64,000 nucleotides of DNA from Deinococcus budaensis (GTDB taxonomy: Bacteria > Deinococcota > Deinococci > Deinococcales > Deinococcaceae): NCBI RefSeq assembly GCF_014201885.1, contig NZ_JACHFN010000002.1:1-64000 (forward strand), in the 5' to 3' direction. The position numbers and the translations under genes were made by a program. Position 1 is the stretch's first letter; each line of letters begins with the position of its first letter. Positions 20,761-32,700 of the stretch are shown piece after piece. The notes below the pieces were generated by a model, which made no database searches, was not told the origin of the DNA, and saw nothing but the letters and a program-made list of their open reading frames with translations.

Positions 20761-20776
20761 GGGTAAGGGAATCAAT

Positions 20777-20839
20777 ATGAAAACGATCCGATTTACCTTT
20801 CAAGCGCTATTTGGCGCGATATTTGGTCTGATGCAATGA
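20777..20839 (+). CDS. Possible 20-aa hydrophobic peptide
   Basis: ATG at 20777 with AAGGGA 6 nt upstream encodes MKTIRFTFQALFGAIFGLMQ and a TGA stop: a basic N-terminus followed by a hydrophobic Phe/Gly/Ile segment, like a tiny membrane peptide. Base composition is unlike the flanks. No homologue was recognised, and chance remains possible for so short a frame. Confidence 0.25.
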   Translation: MKTIRFTFQALFGAIFGLMQ

Positions 20840-20928
20840 CCTTGCACCTCCCCTACCGTCGGTGCCATCCGCGTGAGTACCGATATCCAGGCCGACCGCT
20901 ACGGCCCTGACCGTCTGAAGTTGGTGAC

Positions 20929-22102
20929 ATGACCCGCCCCACCCGCAAACGCGGCAACGGCCAGGGCAGCGTTCGCAATCTGCCCTTGGGCCGTTGGCGC
21001 TGTGATGATTGAGGGCGCCCGGCACAGCGGCACCACCGACAGCAAAACGGCCGCCGGGCAGCAGCTCGCCCGCCTGATCGTGGACACCACACGCGGCGGC
21101 GTGGTGGACCCCAGCGCCGAGACCCTGGGGGACTACCTCACCCGCTGGCTGGCGGGCAAGGAGAAGAGCCAGGCCGTCCGCACTCACGAGATCCAGGACG
21201 GGCACCTCCAGCGGGTCATCCTGCCGACCATCGGTGCCCGGCGGCTGCAAAAGCTCTCCCCCGCCGACCTGCGCCGCCTGTTCGACCACTGCAACCGGGA
21301 GGGCCTGGGCGCCAGCAGCCAGCGGCAGGTTCACCAGTCCCTGATCTCGGCGCTGGGAGAGGCCCACCGGCTGGAGCTGGTCACCCTCAACGTGGCCGAG
21401 ATCGTGAAGCCGGCCCCGGCGCGCGGCAAGGAACGCAAGGGCCTGCCCACCTTCACGCCCGAGGAAGCCGCCGCCTTTCTGGCCGCCGCCCGGGAGGACT
21501 GGCGCGGCCCCTTTTTCGTGTTCACCTTGAGCACCGGCATGAGGCGCGGCGAGGTGACCGGGCTGCGCTGGCAGGACGTGGGCCTGGAGGGCGGCACCGC
21601 GCGGGTGCAGGAGATCGTCACGGACAGCACCGCTGGGTCGAGCATCACCACGCCGAAGACCGGCCACTCCCGCCGGACGGCCTACCTTTCGCCCGACACG
21701 GTGGCGCTGCTGCGGGCGGTGCGAGCCGACCAAGCGCAGCAGGCCGAGGCCCTGGCCGGGCCGGTGAAGGGGCACGCGAAGGGGTACGAACGCAAGCGCC
21801 CCTGGGCGGACAGCGGACGGGTCTTCACCAACGCCTTCGGGGCGACGCTCGACCCGCACAACCTGCGCCGCGACATGGCGCGCATCTGCGAGGCGGCGCG
21901 AGTGCGGTACCTGCCGATTCACGGGCTGCGGTATACCTACGCCTCGCTGAGCCTGCGCCGGGGCGTGCCGGTGGAGGTGGTGAGCAAGCAGCTGGGGCAC
22001 GCCTCGGTGGCCTTCACGCTGACCCAGTACCGAACGGTGTTCCAGTCCGAACGCGAGGACTGGGCGCTGAATCTGGACGACCTGCTGACGGTGCAGAAAT
22101 AG
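20929..22102 (+). pseudogene. Tyrosine integrase of element 1, 5' frameshifted
   Basis: The main frame (21002-22102) encodes a phage-type tyrosine recombinase with SAM-like arm domain and the catalytic residues STGMRRGE (Arg), PKTGHSRR (Lys), IHGLRYTY (His-x-x-Arg), LGHAS (His) and LTQYRTVF (Tyr). The expected N-terminal arm-site binding segment lies in another frame: ATG 20929 encodes MTRPTRKRGNGQGSVRNLP and GRWR, then stops at 21010. The two parts join only by a frame change near 20998-21002, where the downstream frame reads MIEGARHSGT. An internal GTG start at 21002 would give a protein without the arm-binding segment. The gene ends 80 bp before the attachment site at 22183. Confidence 0.75.
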
Positions 22103-22106
22103 CCGG

Positions 22107-22127
22107 TTACGCACGGATTACGCACGG
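22107..22127 (+). repeat. Tandem 10-mer, candidate integrase arm site of element 1
   Basis: TTACGCACGG occurs twice, one helical turn apart (22107-22116 and 22118-22127), between the integrase stop and the attachment site. No copy was seen at the other end of element 1. Confidence 0.4.
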
Positions 22128-22159
22128 GGCACCGGGGAGCCTTTTCCCGAAACGAGAAA

Positions 22160-22183
22160 GCCCGCGCTGGGCGGGCCTTTTTT
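22160..22183 (+). terminator. Terminator after the element 1 integrase
   Basis: GCCCGC/GCGGGC stem with a 5-nt loop followed by CTTTTTT on the plus strand, ending at the attachment site. Confidence 0.8.
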
Positions 22184-22229
22184 GGTGGGCGGTGAGGGAT
22201 TCGAACCCCCGACCCGTCGCGTGTAAAGC
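22183..22229 (-). repeat. tRNA-Val 3' fragment: junction of elements 1 and 2
   Basis: The 47 bp match the intact tRNA-Val from anticodon to CCA (T-arm GATTCGAACCCCC versus GACTTGAACCCCC). As at 17346, the sequence diverges from the tRNA after GTAAAGC. It marks the right end of element 1 and the left end of element 2. Confidence 0.9.
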
Positions 22230-22331
22230 CAGAGCTGAAAGCTTCAGCTGAACTCACTGCGCGCTGTAGCACGTGCTTTTGTGGACTGTGCGGCTCCGTC
22301 TGGCTCACTCCAACCCGGTATGCGGCGGTGC

Positions 22332-22354
22332 TTAGTCTGTCACTTGTCTGTCAA
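22332..22354 (+). repeat. Left copy of the 23-bp arm-type repeat of element 2
   Basis: Begins TTAGTCTGTCACTTG and contains GTCTGTCA twice, one helical turn apart. An identical copy lies at 39566-39588. It is about 100 bp inside the left attachment site. Confidence 0.75.
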
Positions 22355-22402
22355 CGGGTGGGCGCTCCAGCAACTGCGTCTCTGCAGCTACTGCCTCCGC
22401 GC

Positions 22403-22408
22403 TAGGCT
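22403..22408 (+). promoter_or_regulatory. -10 box of the helicase gene
   Basis: TAGGCT 10 nt before the ATG at 22419; no ribosome binding site, so probably (near-)leaderless. Confidence 0.4.
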
Positions 22409-22418
22409 GAACCCTCCT

Positions 22419-25400
22419 ATGCCCCTCCTGCTCGACGACCTCCGCTCCGGCACCTCCGTGCGTGGCCTGATCGCTGACCAGGTTGTGCAGGTGCTCAGCG
22501 TGAACCCGGTGACTCCGGAGATCCTCAGCGTGGTCCTCAAGGACTCGCGCGGGCAGTTGACCGAACGGCTGATCTACCCCGGCGACCTGGAAACTTGTGA
22601 ACTGGTCGCCAGACCAAACGCCTACACCTTCGACGGCGACGCCGCGCAGTTGCGGTTGGTCTCCGAGGCGCTACGCATCCAGCTCGCGCACCTCTTCGAC
22701 CCCTACCTCGCCATCCACACCTCGCAGGTGCAGCCGCTCCCCCACCAGATCACGGCGGTCTACGGCGAGATGCTCAACCGTCAGCCCCTGCGGTTCCTCC
22801 TGGCCGACGACCCCGGCGCGGGCAAGACCATCATGGCGGGCCTCCTGATCAAGGAGTTGATGGTGCGCGGCGAGGTGGAACGCTGCCTGATCGTCGCTCC
22901 CGGCGGCCTGGTTGAGCAGTGGCAGGACGAGCTGGCGCAGAAGTTTGGCCTGGCTTTCGACCTGCTCTCGCGCGACCGGATCACCGCAAGCCGCACCGCC
23001 GACCCTTTCGGCGAGTCGCCGTTCTGGATCGCCCGCATGGACATGCTCAGCCGCAACCCGGAGTTGCAGGCCCGGCTCGCAGCACACGAGTGGGACCTGA
23101 TCGTCGTAGACGAGGCGCACCGCATGAGCGCCCACGTGGCCGGAAGTGACCCAAAGTACACCAAGCGGTTCCTGCTGGGCCGCGAACTCGCTCAGCAGAC
23201 CCGGCACTTCCTGCTGATGACCGCCACGCCGCACAACGGCAAGGACGAGGACTTTGGGCTCTTCATGAGCCTCCTAGACGCCGACCGCTTCGAAGGTCGC
23301 AGCGCCGGGAAGGTGAACGCCAGCGACCTGATGCGCCGGATGGTCAAGGAAGACCTCAAACGGTTCGACGGGCGTCCTCTCTTCCCCGAGCGCGTCTCGC
23401 AGACGGTGGCCTACGCCCTCTCGCCGGAGGAGCAGGCGCTCTACGACGACGTGACGGACTACGTGCGCGAGGAGATGAACCGCGCCGACCGCCTGGACGA
23501 GAACCGCCGCGTCAACGTCGGCTTCGCCCTGCAAACCCTGCAACGTCGCCTGGCGAGCAGCCCGGAGGCCATCTACCAGTCCCTGCGCCGCCGCCGCGAG
23601 CGGCTGGAGGCGCGCGTGCGCGAGGAGACCACAGTCCACCTCCCCACCGCCGACGACTGGGAAGAGTTCGACGACTTGGGCGAGGCTGAAGCCGAGGCCC
23701 TGGAACAGGAAGTCCTGGACCGGGCCACCAGCGCTCAGACGGTGCAGGAGCTTCAGGCCGAGATCGGCATGTTGACCCAACTGGAGCAGCAGGCCCTGCG
23801 GCTGCGGAACAGCCGGCGCGACGCCAAGTGGGCCCAGCTCTCGGACGTGTTGCAGTCGCCCCAGATGTTCCATCCGGATGGCGAGCGGCGCAAGCTCATC
23901 GTGTTCAGCGAGGCGCGGGACACCCTGCACTACCTGGCCTCGCGCATCCGTACCCTGCTGGGGCAGGAGGAGGCGGTGGAGCTGATCCACGGCGGTGTCA
24001 GCCGAGAGGCGCGGCGAGCCATCGTGGAACGCTTCAACCACGGACGTGACCTCAAGGTGCTGATCGCCAACGATGCCGCCGGTGAGGGTCTGAACCTCCA
24101 GACCGCGAACCTGATGGTGAACTACGACCTGCCGTGGAACCCCAACCGCCTGGAGCAGCGGTTCGGCCGCATCCACCGCATCGGGCAGGAAGAGGTCTGT
24201 TTCCTGTGGAACCTTGTGGCCGCGGGCACCCGCGAGGGCGACGTCTACGCCACGCTCCTGAACAAGCTGGAGGCCCAGGCCAGTGCGCTGGGCGGCCGCG
24301 TCTTCGACGTCCTGGGCCAACTGTTCGAGGGCCAGCCCCTGCGTGACCTGCTGATGGAAGCGATCCGCTACGGCGACAGCCCCGCCGTACGCGCCCGTCT
24401 GCACCAGGCCATCGCGGGCGCGGTGGACACGGACGCGCTGCGCGCCCTACTGGAAGAGCGTGCCCTGGGCCAGGCCAGCATGGACACCAGCGAGGTCATG
24501 CGGATCCGTGACGACATGGAACGCGCCGAGGCTCGGAAACTCCAGCCCCACTTCATCGAGTCCTTCTTTCTGACGGCGTTCGGGAGCCTGGGTGGCAACG
24601 CCATGCCCCGTGAAAACGGACGCTACGAGATCCGCCAAGTGCCCGCCCGCGTTCGCGACCGTGCCCAGGAGTTGCACCCCGGCCTACCCGTGAACCGAGA
24701 GTACCGGCGCGTCACTTTCGACAAGCACCTGATCCGCAGCCCCGGCTCGCAGGGGCACAGCCCGGAGGCCGCCTTCCTGTGCCCAGGCCATCCCCTGCTG
24801 GACGCCGTGATCGACCTGACGCTCTCGCAAGCCCAGGCCGTGCTGCGTCAGGGCAGCGTGCTGATCGACCCGCAGAACCGCACGCCGCACCCGCGTCTGC
24901 TGGCCTACGTGATGCACGAGGTGCGCGACAACCGAGCCACGCGCGGGCAGACCTACACGGTGGTCAGCCGCCGCCTCCAGTTCGTCGAGTTGCACCCGGA
25001 CGGTAGCGCCCACGACGCCGGGTTCGCGCCCCACCTGGACTACCGTGCCCCGACGCCTGCCGAGGATGCGCTGGCCCGTCCGCACACGCAGGCCAACTGG
25101 CTGAGCGGCGACATCCCCGCCCTGGTGCGCGCCTACGCTGCCGGGCACCTCGCGCCGCAGCACGTCGAGGAAGTGCGCGGCATGCGCCTGCCGCATATCG
25201 ACCGGGTGGAACACGAGGTCCACGCGCGGCTGATGCGCGAGATCAACCACTGGGACGCCCGCGCCCGCGAGCTGAAGGGCCAGGAGGCCCAGGGAAAACA
25301 GCCACGCGTGAACAGCCAGAAAGCACGCGAGCGGGCTGCCGCCCTAGCGGAACGCCTGGAGCGCCGCCTGGACGACCTGAACCGCGAGCGCGCCATCAGC

Positions 25401-25877
25401 GCGGGTGTGCCGGAAGTGCTGGGCGTGGCCCTGGTGGTTCCGGAGGCACTGACGCTTTCCGCAGCCGCCCAGGAAACCAGCGTGGATGCGGCTGCCCGCG
25501 CACGCGTCGAGCAGGCTGCCATGCAGGCCGTTTGGCAGACCGAGTTGGCCCTGGGCCGCCAGCCCCGCGACGTGAGCGCCGAGCGCGGTTTGGGTTACGA
25601 CCTCGAGAGCCGTGACCCAGACTCGGGCCGACTTCACTTCATCGAAGTCAAGGGCCGCTGGGAAGACGCGGACACCGTCACCCTGACCCGCAACGAGATG
25701 CTCGCCAGCCGCAACGCCCCCGAGCAGTTCCGGCTGGCGCTGGTGCGCGTCACGGCACAGGGCACGCACCCGCCCCGCTACGTCAGCCACCTGCCCTTCC
25801 GGGAACCCGGCTTCGCGGAGGTCGCCGCGACGTTCCGGCTGAGTGACCTGGAGGCGCTGGCACAGCCGCCGCACTGA
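22419..25877 (+). CDS. SNF2-family helicase with C-terminal DUF3883 domain
   Basis: 1152-aa superfamily-2 ATPase. The ATPase core has ADDPGAGKTIMAGLLIKEL (Walker A Lys about 136), VVDEAHRM (DEAH about 231-234), LLMTATPHNG, and the helicase C-terminal lobe with FSEARDTLHYLA, VLIANDAAGEGLNLQTANLM and RFGRIHRIGQ. A long middle region is followed, at about 1057-1120, by LGYDLESRD and FIEVKGRW, the DUF3883 nuclease-like signature. SNF2 helicases with these tails belong to DISARM/DrmD-like and DUF499/DUF1156-linked defence clusters. The ATG at 22419 fits the conserved N-terminus better than in-frame starts upstream. It is the first gene of the defence module; DNA translocation or sensing on foreign DNA is inferred. 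Confidence 0.88.
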   Translation: MPLLLDDLRSGTSVRGLIADQVVQVLSVNPVTPEILSVVLKDSRGQLTERLIYPGDLETCELVARPNAYTFDGDAAQLRLVSEALRIQLAHLFDPYLAIHTSQVQPLPHQITAVYGEMLNRQPLRFLLADDPGAGKTIMAGLLIKELMVRGEVERCLIVAPGGLVEQWQDELAQKFGLAFDLLSRDRITASRTADPFGESPFWIARMDMLSRNPELQARLAAHEWDLIVVDEAHRMSAHVAGSDPKYTKRFLLGRELAQQTRHFLLMTATPHNGKDEDFGLFMSLLDADRFEGRSAGKVNASDLMRRMVKEDLKRFDGRPLFPERVSQTVAYALSPEEQALYDDVTDYVREEMNRADRLDENRRVNVGFALQTLQRRLASSPEAIYQSLRRRRERLEARVREETTVHLPTADDWEEFDDLGEAEAEALEQEVLDRATSAQTVQELQAEIGMLTQLEQQALRLRNSRRDAKWAQLSDVLQSPQMFHPDGERRKLIVFSEARDTLHYLASRIRTLLGQEEAVELIHGGVSREARRAIVERFNHGRDLKVLIANDAAGEGLNLQTANLMVNYDLPWNPNRLEQRFGRIHRIGQEEVCFLWNLVAAGTREGDVYATLLNKLEAQASALGGRVFDVLGQLFEGQPLRDLLMEAIRYGDSPAVRARLHQAIAGAVDTDALRALLEERALGQASMDTSEVMRIRDDMERAEARKLQPHFIESFFLTAFGSLGGNAMPRENGRYEIRQVPARVRDRAQELHPGLPVNREYRRVTFDKHLIRSPGSQGHSPEAAFLCPGHPLLDAVIDLTLSQAQAVLRQGSVLIDPQNRTPHPRLLAYVMHEVRDNRATRGQTYTVVSRRLQFVELHPDGSAHDAGFAPHLDYRAPTPAEDALARPHTQANWLSGDIPALVRAYAAGHLAPQHVEEVRGMRLPHIDRVEHEVHARLMREINHWDARARELKGQEAQGKQPRVNSQKARERAAALAERLERRLDDLNRERAISAGVPEVLGVALVVPEALTLSAAAQETSVDAAARARVEQAAMQAVWQTELALGRQPRDVSAERGLGYDLESRDPDSGRLHFIEVKGRWEDADTVTLTRNEMLASRNAPEQFRLALVRVTAQGTHPPRYVSHLPFREPGFAEVAATFRLSDLEALAQPPH

Positions 25878-25920
25878 GGGAGCCCAGTTTCCCAGCCGGG
25901 TCCCGCCTTATGCTGAGGGC

Positions 25921-26142
25921 ATGAACCTGCTGGAGCGCATCACCGTCAACCCCGCGCAGTGCGGGGGCCGCCCCTGTATCCGCGGGATGCGGCTGCGGGT
26001 CAGCGACGTGCTGGACCTGCTGGGTGCGGGCGTCAGCATCGAGGACGTCCTGGCGGACTACCCCGATCTGGAGCGTGAAGACATCCAGGCGGCCCTGCTG
26101 TGGGCGGCACGCTACATCAACCACCCGCGCCTGAGCGCGTGA
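25921..26142 (+). CDS. DUF433 antitoxin-like protein
   Basis: 73-aa DUF433 protein: ITVNPAQCGGRPCIRGMRLR, VSDVLDLLGAGVSIEDVLAD and YPDLEREDIQAALLWAA are textbook family sequence. DUF433 is a small winged-helix-like DNA-binding domain usually paired with a DUF5615 PIN-like partner, as here. The ATG at 25921 follows TATGCT by 6 nt. It overlaps the next gene by GTGA, so the pair is coupled with the antitoxin first. It sits inside the defence module, between helicase and methyltransferase. Confidence 0.9.
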   Translation: MNLLERITVNPAQCGGRPCIRGMRLRVSDVLDLLGAGVSIEDVLADYPDLEREDIQAALLWAARYINHPRLSA

Positions 26143-26477
26143 CGTACTGGATCGACGCGCAGCTTCCGCCGCAACTCGCCCCCTGGTTGACCCAGACGTT
26201 CGGCGTGCCTGCCTTCAGTGCCGCTTACCTCGGCTACCGGGACGCGCCTGACGACGTGATCTTCCACGCGGCCCGCGCCGCGAACGCCACCGTGATCTCC
26301 AAGGACGCCGACTTTCTAGAACGTGTCCTGCGGCTGGGCAGCCCGCCCCGGCTCTTGTACGTGACCTGCGGAAACACCAGCACCCAGCACCTCAAGGCCA
26401 TCTTTACCGCTACTTTCCCGGCAGCGCAGCAGCTTCTGGAAACGGAGGACGTTGTAGAGATCGCCGACACCCGGTAG
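26139..26477 (+). CDS. DUF5615 PIN-like toxin
   Basis: 112-aa Mut7-C/PIN-like protein. It begins VTYWIDAQLPPQLAPWL (catalytic Asp in the WIDAQLPP strand), with APDDVIFHAARAANATVISK DADF (second acidic patch) and LLYVTCGNTS. DUF5615 proteins are predicted RNases paired with DUF433. The GTG start at 26139 overlaps the antitoxin stop. The pair may stabilise element 2 or act as a linked abortive module. Confidence 0.88.
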   Translation: MTYWIDAQLPPQLAPWLTQTFGVPAFSAAYLGYRDAPDDVIFHAARAANATVISKDADFLERVLRLGSPPRLLYVTCGNTSTQHLKAIFTATFPAAQQLLETEDVVEIADTR

Positions 26478-26506
26478 AGCGTCACCCACTTTTCATACTC
26501 CTCATG

Positions 26507-26512
26507 TAGCCT
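26507..26512 (+). promoter_or_regulatory. -10 box before the leader ORF and methyltransferase
   Basis: TAGCCT within TGTAGCCT (extended -10), 9 nt before the ATG at 26522. The same TGTAGCCT precedes the DUF499 gene at 29727-29734. Confidence 0.5.
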
Positions 26513-26521
26513 TTCCGGGCT

Positions 26522-26550
26522 ATGACTTCTTGCAGGACGACCTCGACCCC

Positions 26551-26554
<4 letters not shown>
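26522..26554 (+). CDS. 10-codon leader peptide coupled to the methyltransferase
   Basis: ATG at 26522 encodes MTSCRTTSTP and stops at TGA 26552-26554, overlapping the methyltransferase ATG as ATGA. The methyltransferase itself has no ribosome binding site, whereas this ATG lies 9 nt after a -10 box. The leader may therefore load ribosomes on a leaderless mRNA and hand them to the methyltransferase start. This is an inference from layout only. Confidence 0.4.
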
Positions 26555-29433
<2,879 letters not shown>

Positions 29434-29462
29434 AAGGCACAGCCCAACACACCTTGGTCAAG

Positions 29463-29663
29463 ATGACCAAGACTATCGGCTTGACTGACCACATCCTGCT
29501 GAGTGATGCGTCACCGCCCTGGGTCGTGCAGCTTCGCTGCGGCAACCTGCGCGCCCGGGCGCTGCGGGAGTTTCTGGAAAGCCAGTGGTCCCAGGTGCTC
29601 ACCCTTCTGCCTGGGCACCGGCTGGTGCAGTTGTACGCCGACCGCATCAAGGCGGTCAGCTGA
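29463..29663 (+). CDS. Small protein of unknown function in the defence module
   Basis: 66-aa protein between the methyltransferase and DUF499 genes. It shows a compact pattern: TIGLTDHILLSDASPPWVVQ, NLRARALREFLESQW and LPGHRLVQLYADRIKAVS. No family is recognised. No zinc, membrane or nucleotide motif is visible. There is no strong ribosome binding site; a TTG start at 29454 is the alternative. Its fixed place in the module suggests an accessory subunit or an immunity partner for the HEPN protein that follows. Confidence 0.5.
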   Translation: MTKTIGLTDHILLSDASPPWVVQLRCGNLRARALREFLESQWSQVLTLLPGHRLVQLYADRIKAVS

Positions 29664-29728
29664 CCGAAGCCAGGCCGCGTTTCCACGCAGGCACAGCACC
29701 TGCGCGACGGTCGGCCTCGGGCAGGCTG

Positions 29729-29734
29729 TAGCCT
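29729..29734 (+). promoter_or_regulatory. -10 box of the DUF499 gene
   Basis: TAGCCT (extended as TGTAGCCT) 10 nt before the ATG at 29745. Confidence 0.45.
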
Positions 29735-29744
29735 GTGCCCGTAT

Positions 29745-32700
29745 ATGGCTCTCTCCAACCGGCAACGCGTTCAGGGCGCGCAGGACGCCCTCCTTGAAGA
29801 ACTGGTGGTGTACGTCGAGAAGGGTCTGCTGAAGGCGTTCGGCACAGACTGGGTGGGCCGCGTGACTGCGCGGTTCTCCGGCGTCCCCGTGGATGGCGTG
29901 GGCAAGCCGGTCTGGGACATGCAACTCTTGGTCAAGGTGATCGCCGACTTCTGGCACGACGCCTTTGGCGACAAGCTGCGCCCGGACGACCGCAACCACA
30001 TCTTCGAGTTGCGCAGCTGGCGCAACGCGCTGGCCCATGACCAGCCGTTCACTTACGACGACACCCACCGGGCACTGGACACCATGCACCGGGTCGCCAG
30101 CGCCATGAAACTGCCAGTCGCGGCCTACCTGCTCAAGGAACGCGACGAGACGATGCGGATCAAGCTCCGTGAGCAGGAACGCGCGGTGACCCGCAGTGTC
30201 ACAGTGGTCGAGGGCCGCGTCCCGGAAGGTCTTAAGGCTTGGCGGGATGTGATCATCCCGCACCAGGACGTGCGCGAGGGCAACTTCATGGCCGCCGAGT
30301 TCGCCGCTGACCTGGCGCAGGTGCACAAAGGCGAGGCCAGCTCCGAGTATGGCGACCCCCAGGACTTCTTCGCCCGCACCTACATCACGGCGGGCCTGCG
30401 TGACCTGCTGACCAACGCCCTGAACCGGCTGGGCAAGGGCGAAGGCGATCCGGTGGTCGAACTCCAGACTAACTTTGGGGGCGGCAAGACGCACTCCATG
30501 CTGGCGCTGTACCACCTTTTCGGCAAGGTGCCCTCGCGAGAACTGGCCGGTCTGGAGGAGGTTCACTCCAGGGCGGGCCTGTCCACAGCCCCAACCGGTG
30601 TGAACCGCGCGGTGCTGGTCGGCACGGACCTGGGCATCGGCCGCCGCATGCAGCAGGACGGCACGGTGACCAACACCCTCTGGGGAGAGATGGCCTACCA
30701 GCTCGCGGGTGCGGCGGGCTACGCCCTGGTCGCCGAGGCTGATCAGCAGCGCACCAACCCTGGTGCGGAGATGCTGACGCGGCTGCTCACGCTGGCGAGC
30801 CCCTGCCTGATCCTGATCGACGAGTGGGTGGCGCAGCTGCGCGAGCTCTACGGGCGGAGCGACCTCAACGCCGGTTCGTACGAGTCCAACATCTCGTTTG
30901 CCCAGTCCCTCACCGAGGCCGCCAAGCGGGTGCCTCGCGCCCTGGTCGTCGCCAGCCTCCCCCAAAGCCAGTCGGAGGTGGCGGGCCAGGGTGGCAGCGC
31001 CGCGCTGAGCGCGCTTCAGGAGACGTTCAAGCGCGTCCAGAGCACCTGGCTGCCCGCGAACCCCGAGGAGTCGTTCGAGATCGTCCGCCGCCGGTTGTTC
31101 GAACCCCTTCAGGGCGACGCTCACCGACAGGCCGACGCGGTGGTTCGTGCGTTCATGACCCACTACACCACCCACGCAACAGAGTTTCCGCAGGGGGCGT
31201 CCGAACCCGACTTTGCAGGGCGGCTGAGCAAAAGCTATCCGATCCACCCCTCCCTCTTCGATGCCCTGTTCGGCACTTGGAGTACCCTCGAACGCTTCCA
31301 GCGCACGCGCGGTGTGCTCCGGCTGATGGCCCTGGTGATCCACCGGTTGTGGCAGAGCGGCGAGAAGAGCCTGATGATCCTGCCCGGAAACCTCCCCCTC
31401 GACGACGTGCGAGTGCAGGCTGAACTGCGCAACTACCTGGGCGAGGCGTGGGAAGCGATCATGAACCAGGAAGTGGACGGGCCCAACAGCCTGCCTGTCC
31501 GCGTGGAGGCCGAAGATAAGAGCGGGAGGCTGGGTCAGGTGGCCGCCGCCCGCCGGGTGGCCCGCACCGTGTTCCTCTGCACGGCGCCCAGGGCGAAGAC
31601 CGCCCATGCTGGCGTGGAAACGCGCAGCATCCTGCTGGGCAGCGTGCAACCGGGCGAAACTGCTGGCCCGTTCAGCGACGCCCTGCGGCTGATCTCCTCG
31701 CAAGCGGTCTACCTCTACGTGGACGCATCGCAGTACTGGTACAGCACCCAGCCCAGCCTCAACCGCCGCGCTGCCGACCTCGCCCTTCAACTGCCCCCGG
31801 AGGACGTGACGACCGAGGTCGAGCGCCGCCTGAAGGCACTGGTCAAGAACAAGGGTGCGTTTGCCGGTATCCACGTCACAGACTCCCCAGCCGATGTCCC
31901 CGACGACGCGCGTGAACCGGGCGTGCGGCTGGTGATCCTGCCGCCCTCGCAGCCGCACGTGAAAGGCGCCCAGGACAGCGCCGCGGCGCAGCGTGCCCAC
32001 GAGATCGTCACTCGCAAAGCAGGTGGCGACCGCCTGGGCCGCAACAACGTGGTGCTGCTGGCCGCCGACCGGTCGCGGCTGGATGATCTGCTGAGCCGCA
32101 CCCGGCAGTACCTGGCGTGGCAGCAGATCCATACCCGCGCCGAGCAAGACAACCTCACGCCGAGCGACAAGCGGCAGGCCGCCGGGCGCATGGAGGAGCA
32201 CAGCAAAGGGACGGATCTGCTGTTGGGAGCCGCCTACGCCTTCCTCCTAGTGCCCGAGTTGATCACGGGGACCGGTCAACCCACCATCGCACTGCAAGAA
32301 ACTCGCCTGAATGGCGAGGGCGATCTGCTAGAGCGGACGGCTCGGAAACTTGTGGGCGAGGGCCAGCTGATAGGGACGTACGGCGGCCTCCCGCTCAAGC
32401 TGAAGCTTGATGCCCTGCTCTGGAACGGACGGCCTCACCTCCCTATACGGCAGCTGCTCGAGTACTTCGCGCAGTACCTCTACCTCGACCGCCTGGAAAA
32501 CGCCCAAGTTCTGCTGAGCGCCATCCAGGATGGGCTGACGACAAAGCAGCCCTACTTCGCCTACGCCGACGGCCAGAACGGTGAAACGTACCTCAACCTC
32601 CGGTTTGGTGAGCCAGCGACCGTTCGGGTTGACGACCACTCGCTGCTGGTCAACATCGAGGCGGCGATGCGCCAGCGGCTGGCCGAGCAGCAACAGGCGA

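Larger units (their letters stand above)
20543..20928. other. 386-bp region with gene remnants and an AT-rich patch
   Basis: No full gene. A minus-strand open stretch at about 20587-20650 ends AVADSPEWVVL, probably the tail of a lost gene. The 20701-20840 part is AT-rich for this genome and contains a perfect inverted repeat and a 20-codon ORF, listed separately. Confidence 0.4.
17346..22182. mobile_element. Integrative element 1 (remnant) at tRNA-Val
   Basis: Bounded by tRNA-Val 3' fragments at 17346-17391 and 22183-22229. Its contents are two small ORFs, two membrane acyltransferases, a 20-codon ORF and a tyrosine integrase located, as usual, next to the tRNA-side attachment site. The integrase has a 5' frameshift and no replication or transfer gene is present, so the element is probably immobile. 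The 17392-17611 stretch shows no gene. Confidence 0.75.

Noticed and set aside
17346..22229. tRNA genes at 17346 and 22183
   Set aside because: Only the 3' half of tRNA-Val is present; no D-arm or 5' acceptor strand, so these are attachment-site fragments.
29511..32201. Very long open reading frame on the minus strand opposite the DUF499 gene
   Set aside because: It is the antisense of a protein with clear HEPN and ATPase motifs; such long shadow frames are normal at this GC content, and its product has no recognisable domain.
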